Positions 1 to 7,340 are shown, counted from the first letter of the stretch. The stretch: 12,350 bases of DNA from Nitrosopumilaceae archaeon (GCA_020027255.1 JAHRAP010000032.1:1-12350), one strand, 5' to 3'. The notes: a model not told the origin generated them from the letters alone. Numbers and translations: made by a program.

Positions 1-111
1 ATAAAAACACGAAAATGGGCATCCAGCCAGTCTAACGAATAATGTTTTTGTGCCATAAAATATACCTTCGCCTTCAATGGATGTAAATATTTCAAACAGA
101 CGTACTTTCAA
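1..111 (-). CDS. queE: 7-carboxy-7-deazaguanine synthase QueE, N-terminal 37 residues (cut by left edge)
   Basis: QueE is a radical-SAM enzyme that converts 6-carboxytetrahydropterin to 7-carboxy-7-deazaguanine, a step towards preQ0 and, in archaea, the tRNA base archaeosine. The minus-strand frame from 111 down to base 1 stays open and reads MKVRLFEIFTSIEGEG, followed by a block ending RLAGCPFSCFY. The E-x-F-x-S-I-x-GEG signature and the Gly-Cys-x3-Cys part of the CX3CX2C iron-sulfur motif are both visible (Cys31 and Cys35); the third Cys would be the next residue beyond the window. The start is TTG at 111. A second in-frame TTG at 126 would add five residues (MKNKN) and sits directly after a TAA; no ATG is available. 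The second position of the usual SIQGEG motif is Glu instead of Gln, a variant I believe occurs in the family. Most of the protein lies outside the window. Confidence 0.85.
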   Translation of the reverse strand, partial: MKVRLFEIFTSIEGEGIFYGTKTLFVRLAGCPFSCFY

Positions 112-126
112 ATTTTTATTTTTCAA

Positions 127-389
127 TTAGTTCACTATACACAAACAAATCTAATCATTCGTTTTGCGGAAATAAATTACAGTCATAAATAAGATGTTGG
201 CGAAAATTATAATTGGATGTCTTAGTGTCCAAAATTTGAGTGTGTAGATCCTTAATTTTTGATAACAAAAAGACAATTATGTTAGTTATTATTTGTGTCA
301 GCACATCACTAAACACATATTTTAATTCCACTATTAAATCACATTTTTAAAATATATTAGTTTATTGTGTTCAAAATGTATAAGTAATA
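127..389. other. Stretch between queE and the zinc-finger gene; nothing firmly supported
   Basis: No tRNA, CRISPR-like repeat or recognisable protein was found here. A 58-codon GTG-initiated frame runs on the minus strand from 331 to 155, but it contains no Ala or Gly and matches nothing I know, so it is not called. A short hairpin, TTGGA/TCCAA with a 10-base loop, lies near 213-232. The queE promoter must lie at the low-coordinate end of this stretch, but no convincing TATA element stands out. Confidence 0.4.
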
Positions 390-397
390 TTTATATA
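390..397 (+). promoter_or_regulatory. TATA element of the zinc-finger micro-gene
   Basis: TTTATATA lies about 30 bases upstream of the TTG at 424. With usual archaeal geometry (TATA centre about 26 bases before the start site), transcription would begin near 420. That gives an almost leaderless mRNA, as is common in thaumarchaea. The match is to a consensus by eye; no transcript data are available. Confidence 0.45.
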
Positions 398-409
398 CAT
401 ATCCATAAT

Positions 410-433
410 ATTTTTCCATTGAATTGGAAAAAT
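410..433. repeat. Perfect 9+9 bp inverted repeat over the start of the zinc-finger gene (candidate operator)
   Basis: ATTTTTCCA at 410-418 and TGGAAAAAT at 425-433 are exact reverse complements separated by six bases. The repeat begins 12 bases after the TATA element and covers the predicted transcription start and the TTG codon. In archaea a repressor bound here would block polymerase loading. In RNA it could fold into a hairpin enclosing the start codon. Binding by the encoded zinc finger is inference only. Confidence 0.5.
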
Positions 434-519
434 GTCCTCTTTGTGGAGAGTTGTTTAATAATATCAGTTTAATCCAGAACCATATCAAGAAAATTCATAC
501 ACAAAACATCACTTTATAA
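424..519 (+). CDS. 31-residue C2H2 zinc-finger protein
   Basis: The frame TTG(424) to TAA(517-519) encodes a single classical zinc finger and little else: MEKCPLCGELF, then a helix ending NHIKKIHTQ. The spacing is Cys4-X2-Cys7-X3-Phe11-X5-Ile17-X2-His20-X4-His25, which fits the eukaryote-type C2H2 pattern, including the hydrophobic core positions (Phe11, and Ile17 in place of Leu). An in-frame TAA at 406-408 limits upstream extension; TTG is the only conventional start before the first Cys. A TATA element sits at a near-leaderless distance and a palindrome overlaps the start. Small C2H2 proteins are known in archaea, including thaumarchaea as I recall. A role in DNA or RNA binding is inferred from the fold. 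The protein is short enough to be missed by length-filtered gene callers. It is convergent with the hemerythrin gene. Confidence 0.65.
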   Translation: MEKCPLCGELFNNISLIQNHIKKIHTQNITL

Positions 520-569
520 TTCAAAATATTACTAGAATTATTATAAACATAATTACAATCATCATGTGT

Positions 570-1127
570 TTATTTATGTTCAGAGATTTTATTTTGGAAC
601 CAGCTTTGTTTTTCCAAGTAATCTATATTTTTGATGATTTCGTCAATTTTAGTAGTTATAAGCACGAATGATTGAAATTGATCAAACATGGCTTGTTCCT
701 CTTCTTTAGATAATACTTTTTGTGCGTTATCAAAAAATTTGTTTTCCTTTGCAAGATGATCATTTAGATAAATAGAATAAGTTCTAAGAAATCTAGCTAT
801 TTTTTCAGTTTCTTCTTTGCCATCTTTTAAGTTTTGTACGTACATCATTATTTTTTGAGATATTCGTCTACTAAATTCATGTTCTATCAAAAATGTTCTA
901 ATCTCTTTTTGCAAAATACCATAACTAGACACACATGCAAAATAGGAATTTTCTTCCCTAGAATAATGAATGGCGTCAAGGAATTCAGAGATGATTAAGG
1001 ATATTTGTTCTAAATCTTTTATTGGTACTTTGATTCCATTATAAAGAAGCTGTGAACATTTTATGATGATTTTTTCTAGACGTTGTATTTCACCATGATC
1101 ATGTCTCAACACATCTGTAGCTTTCAA
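570..1127 (-). CDS. Hemerythrin HHE-domain protein
   Basis: This 185-residue all-helical protein fits the hemerythrin/HHE family, which binds a non-haem di-iron centre and carries or senses O2, NO or iron. Candidate ligands are spaced as expected: His9 and/or His11 (RHDHGE), His54-X3-Glu58 (HYSREE), His83 (IEHEFSRR) and His124-X3-Glu128 (NDHLAKENKFF). There is no signal peptide or membrane segment, so it should be cytoplasmic. The start is TTG at 1127: an in-frame TAA lies two codons upstream, and no other start precedes the HDH motif. GGAG lies about 10 bases upstream, one of the few Shine-Dalgarno-like sites in the window. It lies downstream of tfb on the same strand, with a large palindrome in the 71-base gap, so it may be separately controlled. 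The family is secure; the substrate and role are not. Confidence 0.85.
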   Translation of the reverse strand: MKATDVLRHDHGEIQRLEKIIIKCSQLLYNGIKVPIKDLEQISLIISEFLDAIHYSREENSYFACVSSYGILQKEIRTFLIEHEFSRRISQKIMMYVQNLKDGKEETEKIARFLRTYSIYLNDHLAKENKFFDNAQKVLSKEEEQAMFDQFQSFVLITTKIDEIIKNIDYLEKQSWFQNKISEHK

Positions 1128-1150
1128 TGATTAATTACTCCTAGATTAAT

Positions 1151-1163
1151 ACTTTAAGTATAT
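1151..1163. repeat. Small palindrome in the hemerythrin leader/promoter
   Basis: ATACTT and AAGTAT flank a single T, forming a 13-base perfect palindrome (about 1149-1161 to 1151-1163 depending on how the AT edges are trimmed). It lies just downstream, in the hemerythrin direction, of the 29-base palindrome. It could be a second half of a composite operator. Short AT palindromes also arise by chance. Confidence 0.3.
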
Positions 1164-1165
1164 TA

Positions 1166-1194
1166 CTTTTGTATATTAATTTAATATACAAAAG
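1166..1194. repeat. 29-bp perfect palindrome between tfb and the hemerythrin gene (candidate operator)
   Basis: Arm CTTTTGTATATTAA (1166-1179) is the exact reverse complement of 1181-1194, with a single T at the centre. It starts 4 bases past the tfb stop codon and ends 38 bases before the hemerythrin TTG. Each arm holds a TATATT-like core. A TATA element in the hemerythrin-proximal arm would place the start site near 1148, giving a leader that contains the GGAG site, so a dimeric regulator bound here would occlude the promoter. No oligo-T follows on either strand, which argues against a simple terminator. Confidence 0.55.
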
Positions 1195-1198
1195 AGAT

Positions 1199-2113
1199 TT
1201 ACATTTTAAGTGAGTCTTTCAGGCCTTTGTATCTGTTGCGTATTGTAACTTCAGTAACATTTGCGGCTTCTGCTATATCTCTTTGTGTTTTGTCTTCACC
1301 TGTTTTAACACATGATAGATATAATGCTGCCGCAGCAAGGCCCATAGGATCTTTGCCTGCAGAAACTTCATTATCTTGTGCATTTTTCAACACTTGTATT
1401 GCAAATCGCCTTGTTTTTTCTGCGATTCCAATTCTGCTAGCTATTCTAGCAACACATTGAACAGAATTTGTTACAGGCATTCTTAAATCTAGTTCTTTGA
1501 GTAGTAATCGATAACATCTGGCTATATCCTTGCGTTTTATGTTTGCTGCTATTTCTATATCCTTAAGATTACGTGGAGTGGCAGTATCCCTACACGCAGC
1601 ATATAATGATGAAGCCATTAAAGCTGGAATAGATCTGCCTCGAACTAATCCTTTATCAAGAGCTTTTCTATATATATAAGCAGCCTTTTCTATCACTGCT
1701 TCCGAAATTGCGAGTTTATCTTTTAGTCTATTAAGTTCACTGAATGCCTGTCTAAAATTGCGGTCTACTGGTTCATGGACTTGGCTTCTACTGTCCCATG
1801 TTCTGAGGCGTTCTATAGTACTTTTCATAGATGCAGTCAAAGGTCGTCCAGAAGCATCTCTATTTGCCGGGTTGATTATTGTAGCAAGACCCATATCATG
1901 CATTGCCAATGAAGTTGGAGCTCCAGCGCGTGCTCTATCTCCATGTTCATCCTGGATAAATGATCTCCATTCAGGACCTGCTTCTTGTAATTTTTCAGAT
2001 AACACAAAACCACATTTTGCACAAAACATTTCTCCAGATTCATTATCTGTTACCACTTTATCGCTTGCACAACGTGGGCATTTATCCTTTTTATTTATTT
2101 TTACTCTAACCAT
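1199..2113 (-). CDS. tfb: Transcription initiation factor IIB (TFB)
   Basis: This 304-residue protein bridges TATA-bound TBP and archaeal RNA polymerase to start transcription. The N-terminal zinc ribbon uses Cys12, Cys15, Cys31 and Cys34 (KCPRC, FCAKCG). The B-reader/linker follows, with GPEWRSF near residues 46-52 and DRARAGAP after it. Two cyclin-like repeats cover about residues 105-200 and 205-300; the second ends with a helix-turn-helix (TQRDIAEAANVTEVTIRNRYK). Length is normal for the family. The ATG at 2113 has a TATTATA-like element about 22-25 bases upstream, consistent with a nearly leaderless mRNA. Thaumarchaea usually carry several tfb paralogues, so this could be a global or a condition-specific one; the sequence alone does not decide. 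It lies 101 bases after the KamA-like gene and upstream of the hemerythrin gene on the same strand. Confidence 0.95.
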   Translation of the reverse strand: MVRVKINKKDKCPRCASDKVVTDNESGEMFCAKCGFVLSEKLQEAGPEWRSFIQDEHGDRARAGAPTSLAMHDMGLATIINPANRDASGRPLTASMKSTIERLRTWDSRSQVHEPVDRNFRQAFSELNRLKDKLAISEAVIEKAAYIYRKALDKGLVRGRSIPALMASSLYAACRDTATPRNLKDIEIAANIKRKDIARCYRLLLKELDLRMPVTNSVQCVARIASRIGIAEKTRRFAIQVLKNAQDNEVSAGKDPMGLAAAALYLSCVKTGEDKTQRDIAEAANVTEVTIRNRYKGLKDSLKM

Positions 2114-2130
2114 ATTAACCGATAATTACT

Positions 2131-2140
2131 ATAATATAAC
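2131..2140 (-). promoter_or_regulatory. Candidate TATA element of tfb
   Basis: On the minus strand GTTATATTAT is centred about 22-24 bases upstream of the tfb ATG, which would give a leaderless or near-leaderless transcript. It is flanked by an imperfect ACCG/CGGT inverted pair (2118-2121 and 2140-2143). The call is by eye only. Confidence 0.3.
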
Positions 2141-2214
2141 GGTATTTATGAATCAACAGATTTTTTAACTGCAAAAAGATTTGTTGGTAAGCAAAGTAGG
2201 ACAATATTATTGAC

Positions 2215-3540
2215 TTATTTTGTTTCGAAGAAAAATTTATGTGAAAATGCAGGTTTGAGATCACTAATCCACATAGCTTTTTCATCATATTCTGCATAAA
2301 ATGGTTTTTGTACCCAATCTGGGTTTCTACCTTGTAAGAATCGTAGAGCTAAAAGTTGTTTGCCGTTTATTGACACTATTCCATCTATTAATATTTTGCC
2401 AGGAGTAGTAGACATGCTTGGGCCTCTAACTGTTCTTGCCAGACCACTTACTTGTTTATATGCATTTACGAAGGTATGATATGCTTCAACTAATGATATA
2501 CCAAAATATTGTTGTGCGCCAGTATCTCTAACCACAAACATATAATATGGAATGCATCCCAATTGTACTTGCAAATTCCACATTTTAGACCACATTTCTG
2601 GATTATTATTTATTTTTGATAAAATAGGGGATTGTGTTCGTATTTGAGCACCAGTGTCACGTATTTTTTTGATTGCCAATTTCACATAAGGTGTAGAGAG
2701 TTCTTTGACATGATTAAAATGAGCCATAAATGCCAAATTGATATTTCGATTCGTGACTCTGTTAAACAGATCCAACATATCTTCTGAATCCTTGTCTGTG
2801 ACAAATTTGTATGGCCAATATGACAGTGCTTTTGATCCTATACGTATTGACTTCAAATTTGGCAAATTTGCGTCCAAAATTGTGTCAATATAAGCAGATA
2901 ATATTTTTGCTTTCATGATCATAGGATCTCCACCAGTGAACAATATGTCTGTGATTTCATTGTGCTCGTTCAGGTATTGTATTAATTGATTACTTTCATT
3001 CGTAGCAAACTTTAATTCATCTATTCCTACAAATTGTGGCCATCTAAAACAGAAAGTGCAATACGCATGACAAGTTTGGCTTTGGCTAGGAAAAAATAAA
3101 CATGTTTCTTTGTATTTATGTTGCATACCTAGCAATTTTGTTCCGTTTCGTAATTTGGGAATATTAAATTCTAATTGCCCAGCTGGATGTGGATTCAATT
3201 GCATTCGAATTTCGTTAGCAGTTGTAACAATTTTTTTTTTATCAGAATAATGTTCTAATGCAAATTTCATTTTTTCGTAATGTACTTCTGACAGCATGTT
3301 TTTTTGTGGGAAATTTAATATGAATATTGGATCGTCAGGTATATTGTTCCAATCTATAAGTTGTTCAATTACATAATTATTTGTCTTGAATGGGAACACA
3401 TTACCAACAATTTCAATTTCAAATTGTTTTTCATAATTCATTGATTCGATTTGCGGTATCTTACGAAAATTTTCTAGTGTGTAAGTTTGTATTTTATATT
3501 GTGCAATTTCATCATGTATAATTTTCTTGTTTGTTAACAC
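2215..3540 (-). CDS. KamA-family radical SAM protein (lysine 2,3-aminomutase-like)
   Basis: This 441-residue protein resembles the lysine 2,3-aminomutase family, whose members use a [4Fe-4S] cluster, SAM and PLP to move an amino group between carbons 2 and 3 of an amino acid. The radical-SAM motif is Cys157-X3-Cys161-X2-Cys164 (TCHAYCTFCFRW), followed by the GGDP SAM-binding motif at 203-206 (FTGGDPMIMK). The KamA-like blocks RTQSPIL, PYYMFVVRDTGAQQYFGI and SGLARTVRGPSMSTTPGK follow. Classical members have a glycine-rich PGGGGK with the PLP lysine; here it is TTPGK, so Lys382 is the likely but unproven PLP lysine. Substrate is unknown: lysine, glutamate or another amino acid are all possible. 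The start is GTG at 3540, because TGA lies four codons upstream; the next Met is residue 34. It is divergent from the MscS gene. Confidence 0.8.
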   Translation of the reverse strand: MLTNKKIIHDEIAQYKIQTYTLENFRKIPQIESMNYEKQFEIEIVGNVFPFKTNNYVIEQLIDWNNIPDDPIFILNFPQKNMLSEVHYEKMKFALEHYSDKKKIVTTANEIRMQLNPHPAGQLEFNIPKLRNGTKLLGMQHKYKETCLFFPSQSQTCHAYCTFCFRWPQFVGIDELKFATNESNQLIQYLNEHNEITDILFTGGDPMIMKAKILSAYIDTILDANLPNLKSIRIGSKALSYWPYKFVTDKDSEDMLDLFNRVTNRNINLAFMAHFNHVKELSTPYVKLAIKKIRDTGAQIRTQSPILSKINNNPEMWSKMWNLQVQLGCIPYYMFVVRDTGAQQYFGISLVEAYHTFVNAYKQVSGLARTVRGPSMSTTPGKILIDGIVSINGKQLLALRFLQGRNPDWVQKPFYAEYDEKAMWISDLKPAFSHKFFFETK

Positions 3541-3571
3541 ATTTATATTTCATTTTTGTTGTTGTTAAGTG

Positions 3572-3581
3572 TTAATATAAA
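3572..3581. promoter_or_regulatory. TATA-like element in the divergent KamA-like/mscS promoter region
   Basis: The only strong TATA-like site in this 109-base divergent gap reads TTTATATT on the minus strand, about 38 bases before the GTG of the KamA-like gene, giving a leader of roughly 12-15 bases. Read on the plus strand (TTAATATAAA) it could also drive mscS with a leader of roughly 46 bases. A shared bidirectional element is inference. Confidence 0.35.
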
Positions 3582-3649
3582 CAAATAATTAAAGTGCCAA
3601 TACCAAAAACAACGAAAACAATTTAACCGTTAATAATATATCAAGTTAA

Positions 3650-5374
3650 ATGGTAGGCGAAATTGTAGGTATCACAGGCGGGCAAGTAAAAACTGTTTTT
3701 AGTCTGCTTTCGTCATCAATTTCTCTTCAGATTGCGTTTACTATCCTTATAGCTGGAATTATAATAATAACTACAATTTATCGTAAATTTTCTTCGTGGA
3801 TTCGAGCACAAAAATTTAATTATACAAAACCACATCTAGCTAATTTTTTACGCGTAGTATTATTGCCATGTTTTGCATTAGCACTTATTTCATCAATTAA
3901 TTTGTATATCCAAATTTTTGAACCATTTAACGGAGATGATGATTTCAATAATGATAAAAAATTAACCACAAGAGAGACATTCATTAAGATTGTCAACACA
4001 ATTAATGTGATAGTTATTGGGTATACTATATCTCAACTTATCCCAATTATTTTAAGGTATAGAGAATTATCAATATCAGAACATAAAAATTTTAATTCAT
4101 GGAAAATGGCACAAGGTTTCACAGATGATGAAGATGAATTATTTTATAAATTATTTGAATGGATTCCTCCTAATGTTATTCCGAATGAAATAACTTCCGA
4201 ACAATTTAAAAAACATTTAACACATGAAGATGGCCGAAAATTTTTACAGAGGCTTCGCACTAATAATGGTTTGCAGATAGGAAGTTACAAGGCAGTGACC
4301 AAAGATCCATTTATAAAATGGAAAAAATTTGAAGACAAAAAATATTTGAAGTATTACCAAGATTGTATTAATGGAAACAATAAATCTGGCAAAAAATTAA
4401 AACTAGGATCAGCGATCGAAGAGATTTATAATAGAAGTATGTGGGAAAATGAAAAACGAATAAATAATTTTGAGATGGTTATTCCAGGAGCAAAGCCTCC
4501 AGGATATACCAAAAAAAAGAATGCGTTTGTCCCTCGATCTATAAATCAAATAATTCCTTTAATGGTTTTTGCATCTACAATAATAGGTATCATTTCATGG
4601 TGGGGAATGGATTTAGTAGTTTTAGCTACCGCCACTGGAGGTTTGGCATTAGGTATAGGATTAGCACTAAAAGAAACAATTGAAAATTATTTTGCTTATA
4701 TTTTGATTCGTAAAGACAGAATATTAAAAGAAGAAGACATGATAAAATTAAGTAGCGATTATAGAGGATATGTGCATAGAATTACACCAAGAGTTACATA
4801 CATTAGACATCCGCTGAATAAATCTTTAGCAATAATACCAACAAAGATGTTGGTATCTAATCAGATTATTAATTACACTAAAGAAACTACATTGTTTCCT
4901 GTAATTGTAAAGGTAGGAGTATCATATTTGAATGATCCTAAACAAGTCGCATCAATACTGATAAAAATAGGAAGTATAGCTATGTCAAATATTAAAGATA
5001 AAAGGGGCACTCATTTAATACGTCAAAATATATGCCCGTATATCAAAAGAAACAAGCAAAGTTGTGGATGTGATAAAGATGTTCATGTAGATATAAAACA
5101 ACCTGTTGTCAGATTTGATGGTTTCAGTGATTCGGCTCTAGACTTTACCATGTGGTTATATGTCAAAGAATATGGGAATCAATTTAAAGTTAGGAGCGAT
5201 ATACATTTGATCATATTTGAAGAATTCAAAAAGTATGATATTAGAATACCATGGCCAATCAGAACTATTTATCACAGCGATGAGAAATTTGAGTCTGAAG
5301 AGATAGCAAAATTAGATGAAGAGCGTTCTAAAATAGTAGAAAAATTTGGAATGGGAGATCTGTACAAATTATAA
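3650..5374 (+). CDS. MscS-family mechanosensitive ion channel
   Basis: This 574-residue membrane protein should open under membrane tension and release solutes during hypo-osmotic shock. Predicted membrane segments lie near residues 24-46, 63-90 and 112-135. A soluble charged insert of about 150 residues (140-298) follows, then a fourth segment at 299-320 and the pore-lining helix near 322-353 with the family's Gly/Ala pattern (GGLALGIGLALKETIENYF). The MscS beta domain comes next (VHRITPRVTYIRH, IIPTKMLVSNQIINYT), followed by the C-terminal alpha/beta domain. An unusual Cys462-X9-Cys472-X-Cys474 group sits inside the C-terminal domain; whether it binds metal is unknown. It is longer than E. 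coli MscS (286 residues) because of the extra N-terminal helices and the insert. ATG at 3650 is directly preceded by an in-frame TAA, so this is the first possible start. Confidence 0.88.
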   Translation: MVGEIVGITGGQVKTVFSLLSSSISLQIAFTILIAGIIIITTIYRKFSSWIRAQKFNYTKPHLANFLRVVLLPCFALALISSINLYIQIFEPFNGDDDFNNDKKLTTRETFIKIVNTINVIVIGYTISQLIPIILRYRELSISEHKNFNSWKMAQGFTDDEDELFYKLFEWIPPNVIPNEITSEQFKKHLTHEDGRKFLQRLRTNNGLQIGSYKAVTKDPFIKWKKFEDKKYLKYYQDCINGNNKSGKKLKLGSAIEEIYNRSMWENEKRINNFEMVIPGAKPPGYTKKKNAFVPRSINQIIPLMVFASTIIGIISWWGMDLVVLATATGGLALGIGLALKETIENYFAYILIRKDRILKEEDMIKLSSDYRGYVHRITPRVTYIRHPLNKSLAIIPTKMLVSNQIINYTKETTLFPVIVKVGVSYLNDPKQVASILIKIGSIAMSNIKDKRGTHLIRQNICPYIKRNKQSCGCDKDVHVDIKQPVVRFDGFSDSALDFTMWLYVKEYGNQFKVRSDIHLIIFEEFKKYDIRIPWPIRTIYHSDEKFESEEIAKLDEERSKIVEKFGMGDLYKL

Positions 5375-5422
5375 TAAATTAGTGTTAACATTTAAGAACT
5401 CACTGTAAGTAATTTTATTTTA

Positions 5423-6310
5423 TTGGGTAATTTTATTATAAGCAATAAAGAACTACAACACCTAGCAATGAAAGTTGCATACAAGCTCAATTATGAGCTG
5501 TCTACATATGAATTAAGAGTGTTTGCAGACGGTGAAAGTAAAATCACCATCAAACAAATAAATGCCGATAGAATAATATTGATACATTCTATTAATCCCC
5601 CCGTAGATTCAAACTTGATTAGAGTGGCGTCTTTAATACATGAAGCTAAGAAGTATTCTAATTCTGTTATTGCAGTTGTACCATATATGGGCTATGCAAG
5701 GCAAGATAAAATGTTTCTGGACGGAGAAATAATTACAATCGAAGTGGTTGCTAAATTACTTGAGGCTGTTGGAGTTTCAGCAATAATAGTATTAGATATA
5801 CATAGTGATTTTGCATTACAAAAGTTTAATGTACCTATAATCAATGTTTCAGTAGTTCCTGCAATAGTAGAACATATTAACAAATTAAAATTAGCTAATC
5901 CAATTATAGTATCTCCAGATTTTGGAGGTAGTAATAGAGCAAGATCAATTTCAGAAATCGTAGGGAGTGAACATCTAGTATTAAGAAAACACAGAGATAA
6001 AAAAACAGGCAGAATTAAAATTAGATTCAACAAAATTAATCATATCAACAACAGAGATATAGTTTTGGTTGATGACATGATAAGTACAGGAAATAGTATT
6101 ATAAATGCTGTAGAAATATTAAAAAAAAACAAATGCGGAAAAATTTTTGTGGTATGTACTCACGCTATTTTAATCGGAGATGCAAAAGACAGAATTATTA
6201 AATCTGGTGTAGAAAAAATAATAAGTGCAAATACAATAACAGGGCATGAAGATATAGATATGTCGTCATTAATATCAAAGTCTATTAAAGACATAATCAG
6301 TAAAATATGA
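5423..6310 (+). CDS. prs: Ribose-phosphate pyrophosphokinase (PRPP synthase)
   Basis: This 295-residue cytoplasmic enzyme transfers pyrophosphate from ATP to ribose 5-phosphate, making PRPP for purine, pyrimidine, histidine and tryptophan synthesis. Visible motifs are FADGE (34-38), YARQDK (91-96, ATP site), DIHS (125-128, catalytic His127), PDFGGSNRA (165-173), the basic flexible loop LRKHRDKKTGRI (187-198) and the PRPP-binding loop DIVLVDDMISTGNSI (212-226). Length matches archaeal enzymes. The start is TTG at 5423. A TAA lies ten codons upstream with no ATG or GTG between, and the N-terminus IISNKELQHLA fits the family. No Shine-Dalgarno site is seen. It lies 48 bases after mscS and 49 bases before rnz on the same strand, so co-transcription is possible. 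Confidence 0.95.
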   Translation: MGNFIISNKELQHLAMKVAYKLNYELSTYELRVFADGESKITIKQINADRIILIHSINPPVDSNLIRVASLIHEAKKYSNSVIAVVPYMGYARQDKMFLDGEIITIEVVAKLLEAVGVSAIIVLDIHSDFALQKFNVPIINVSVVPAIVEHINKLKLANPIIVSPDFGGSNRARSISEIVGSEHLVLRKHRDKKTGRIKIRFNKINHINNRDIVLVDDMISTGNSIINAVEILKKNKCGKIFVVCTHAILIGDAKDRIIKSGVEKIISANTITGHEDIDMSSLISKSIKDIISKI

Positions 6311-6359
6311 TTAAAAAATTTATTCTAAATAATTTTCGTGTTCAAGATTACAATATAAA

Positions 6360-7256
6360 TTGAAAATTATATTTTTGGGTACATCAGCTTCAAAACCAAC
6401 TACAAATCGTAATTTATCTTGCATTTGTATTGAAACAGAAGATAGTATTTTAATGTTTGATGCGGGAGAAGGAACACAATTAGCATATTTCAAATCAGGT
6501 TTAAAATGGAATAAAAAAATGAAACTATTCATAACGCATCTACATGGAGATCATTGTCTAGGAATACTTGGCTTATTACAAACTATGTCAATACAACAAC
6601 GAACAAAACCCATTGAGATTTATGGTCCAGAAGGAATAATAGATTTCATAGTCAACAATATGAAGATATTAAATTTTAATTTGGAGTTTCCAGTTTTTAT
6701 AAATACGATTACTGAACAAACTACTGTAAATGAAAAAACATACAAAATAAATTGTTGCGAAGCTAAGCATTCTGTAAAAGCATTTTCATTTATATTAGAA
6801 GAAATAACCAAATACGGAAAATTTTCTCCAGAGAAAGCAATTTTTTTTAACGTTCCAAAAGGAAAAATGTGGAAAGAACTGCAGGATGGAAATGATGTGA
6901 ATATAGGAGGAAAAATAATAAATTCAACAGACGTTATTAGTGCGAAAAAAGAAAATAAGAAAATAGGTATTTCTGGGGATACTAGACCTACAAAAAAGCT
7001 GGAGAGATTTTTTAAAAATTGTGATTATCTTATTTTTGATTCTACGTTCTCGCACAAAATGAGAGGCAAAGCAATAAAAACATATCACACTACAGCTTAT
7101 GAAGCTGCGATACTTGCTAAAAATGCACAAATACCAAAATTAATTTTGACCCATTTTTCTACAAGATATAAAAACGAAAATGTGTTTATGAAAGAAGCAC
7201 AAAAAATACATTGTGAAGTGATTTGTGCCAGAGATTTGCAAGAAATAGATATTTAA
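6360..7256 (+). CDS. rnz: Ribonuclease Z (tRNA 3' endonuclease)
   Basis: This 298-residue metallo-beta-lactamase-fold nuclease cuts the 3' trailer from precursor tRNAs so that CCA can be added. Motifs are FLGTSASKPTTNRNLS (5-20), FDAGEGTQ (33-40), the zinc site HLHGDH (60-65), His137 (AKHSV), GDT (206-208, Asp207), the HST-like motif YHTTAYEAA (242-250, His243) and THFSTRY (264-270, His265). The substrate-binding exosite is recognisable but diverged (PKGKMWKELQDG, 166-177). The start is TTG at 6360; the frame is closed by TAA ten codons upstream and MKIIFLGTSA is the expected N-terminus. It is found near cca and a tRNA gene lacking encoded CCA, which suits the pathway. Confidence 0.95.
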   Translation: MKIIFLGTSASKPTTNRNLSCICIETEDSILMFDAGEGTQLAYFKSGLKWNKKMKLFITHLHGDHCLGILGLLQTMSIQQRTKPIEIYGPEGIIDFIVNNMKILNFNLEFPVFINTITEQTTVNEKTYKINCCEAKHSVKAFSFILEEITKYGKFSPEKAIFFNVPKGKMWKELQDGNDVNIGGKIINSTDVISAKKENKKIGISGDTRPTKKLERFFKNCDYLIFDSTFSHKMRGKAIKTYHTTAYEAAILAKNAQIPKLILTHFSTRYKNENVFMKEAQKIHCEVICARDLQEIDI

Positions 7257-7340
7257 GAAAATCCATAGATAACTATTTGTAATAAGTTGAAGTTTTGGTT
7301 TAAATGAGGTTTGTTTTAAATAACACACAAGTATGGTACC

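Noticed and set aside
155..331. 58-codon GTG frame on the minus strand between the zinc-finger gene and queE, with an AT-rich TATA-like element upstream
   Set aside because: It contains no Ala or Gly and matches no family; a frame of this length is only mildly unusual by chance in this stretch.
1227..1460. Plus-strand frame of 77 codons, and a second at 1758-2168
   Set aside because: Both lie antisense to tfb, whose zinc ribbon and cyclin repeats are unmistakable; they are shadow frames.
2115..2297. Minus-strand frame of 60 codons overlapping the end of the KamA-like gene
   Set aside because: Low-complexity Ile/Asn/Leu peptide in another frame of a real gene and the AT-rich gap; no family features.
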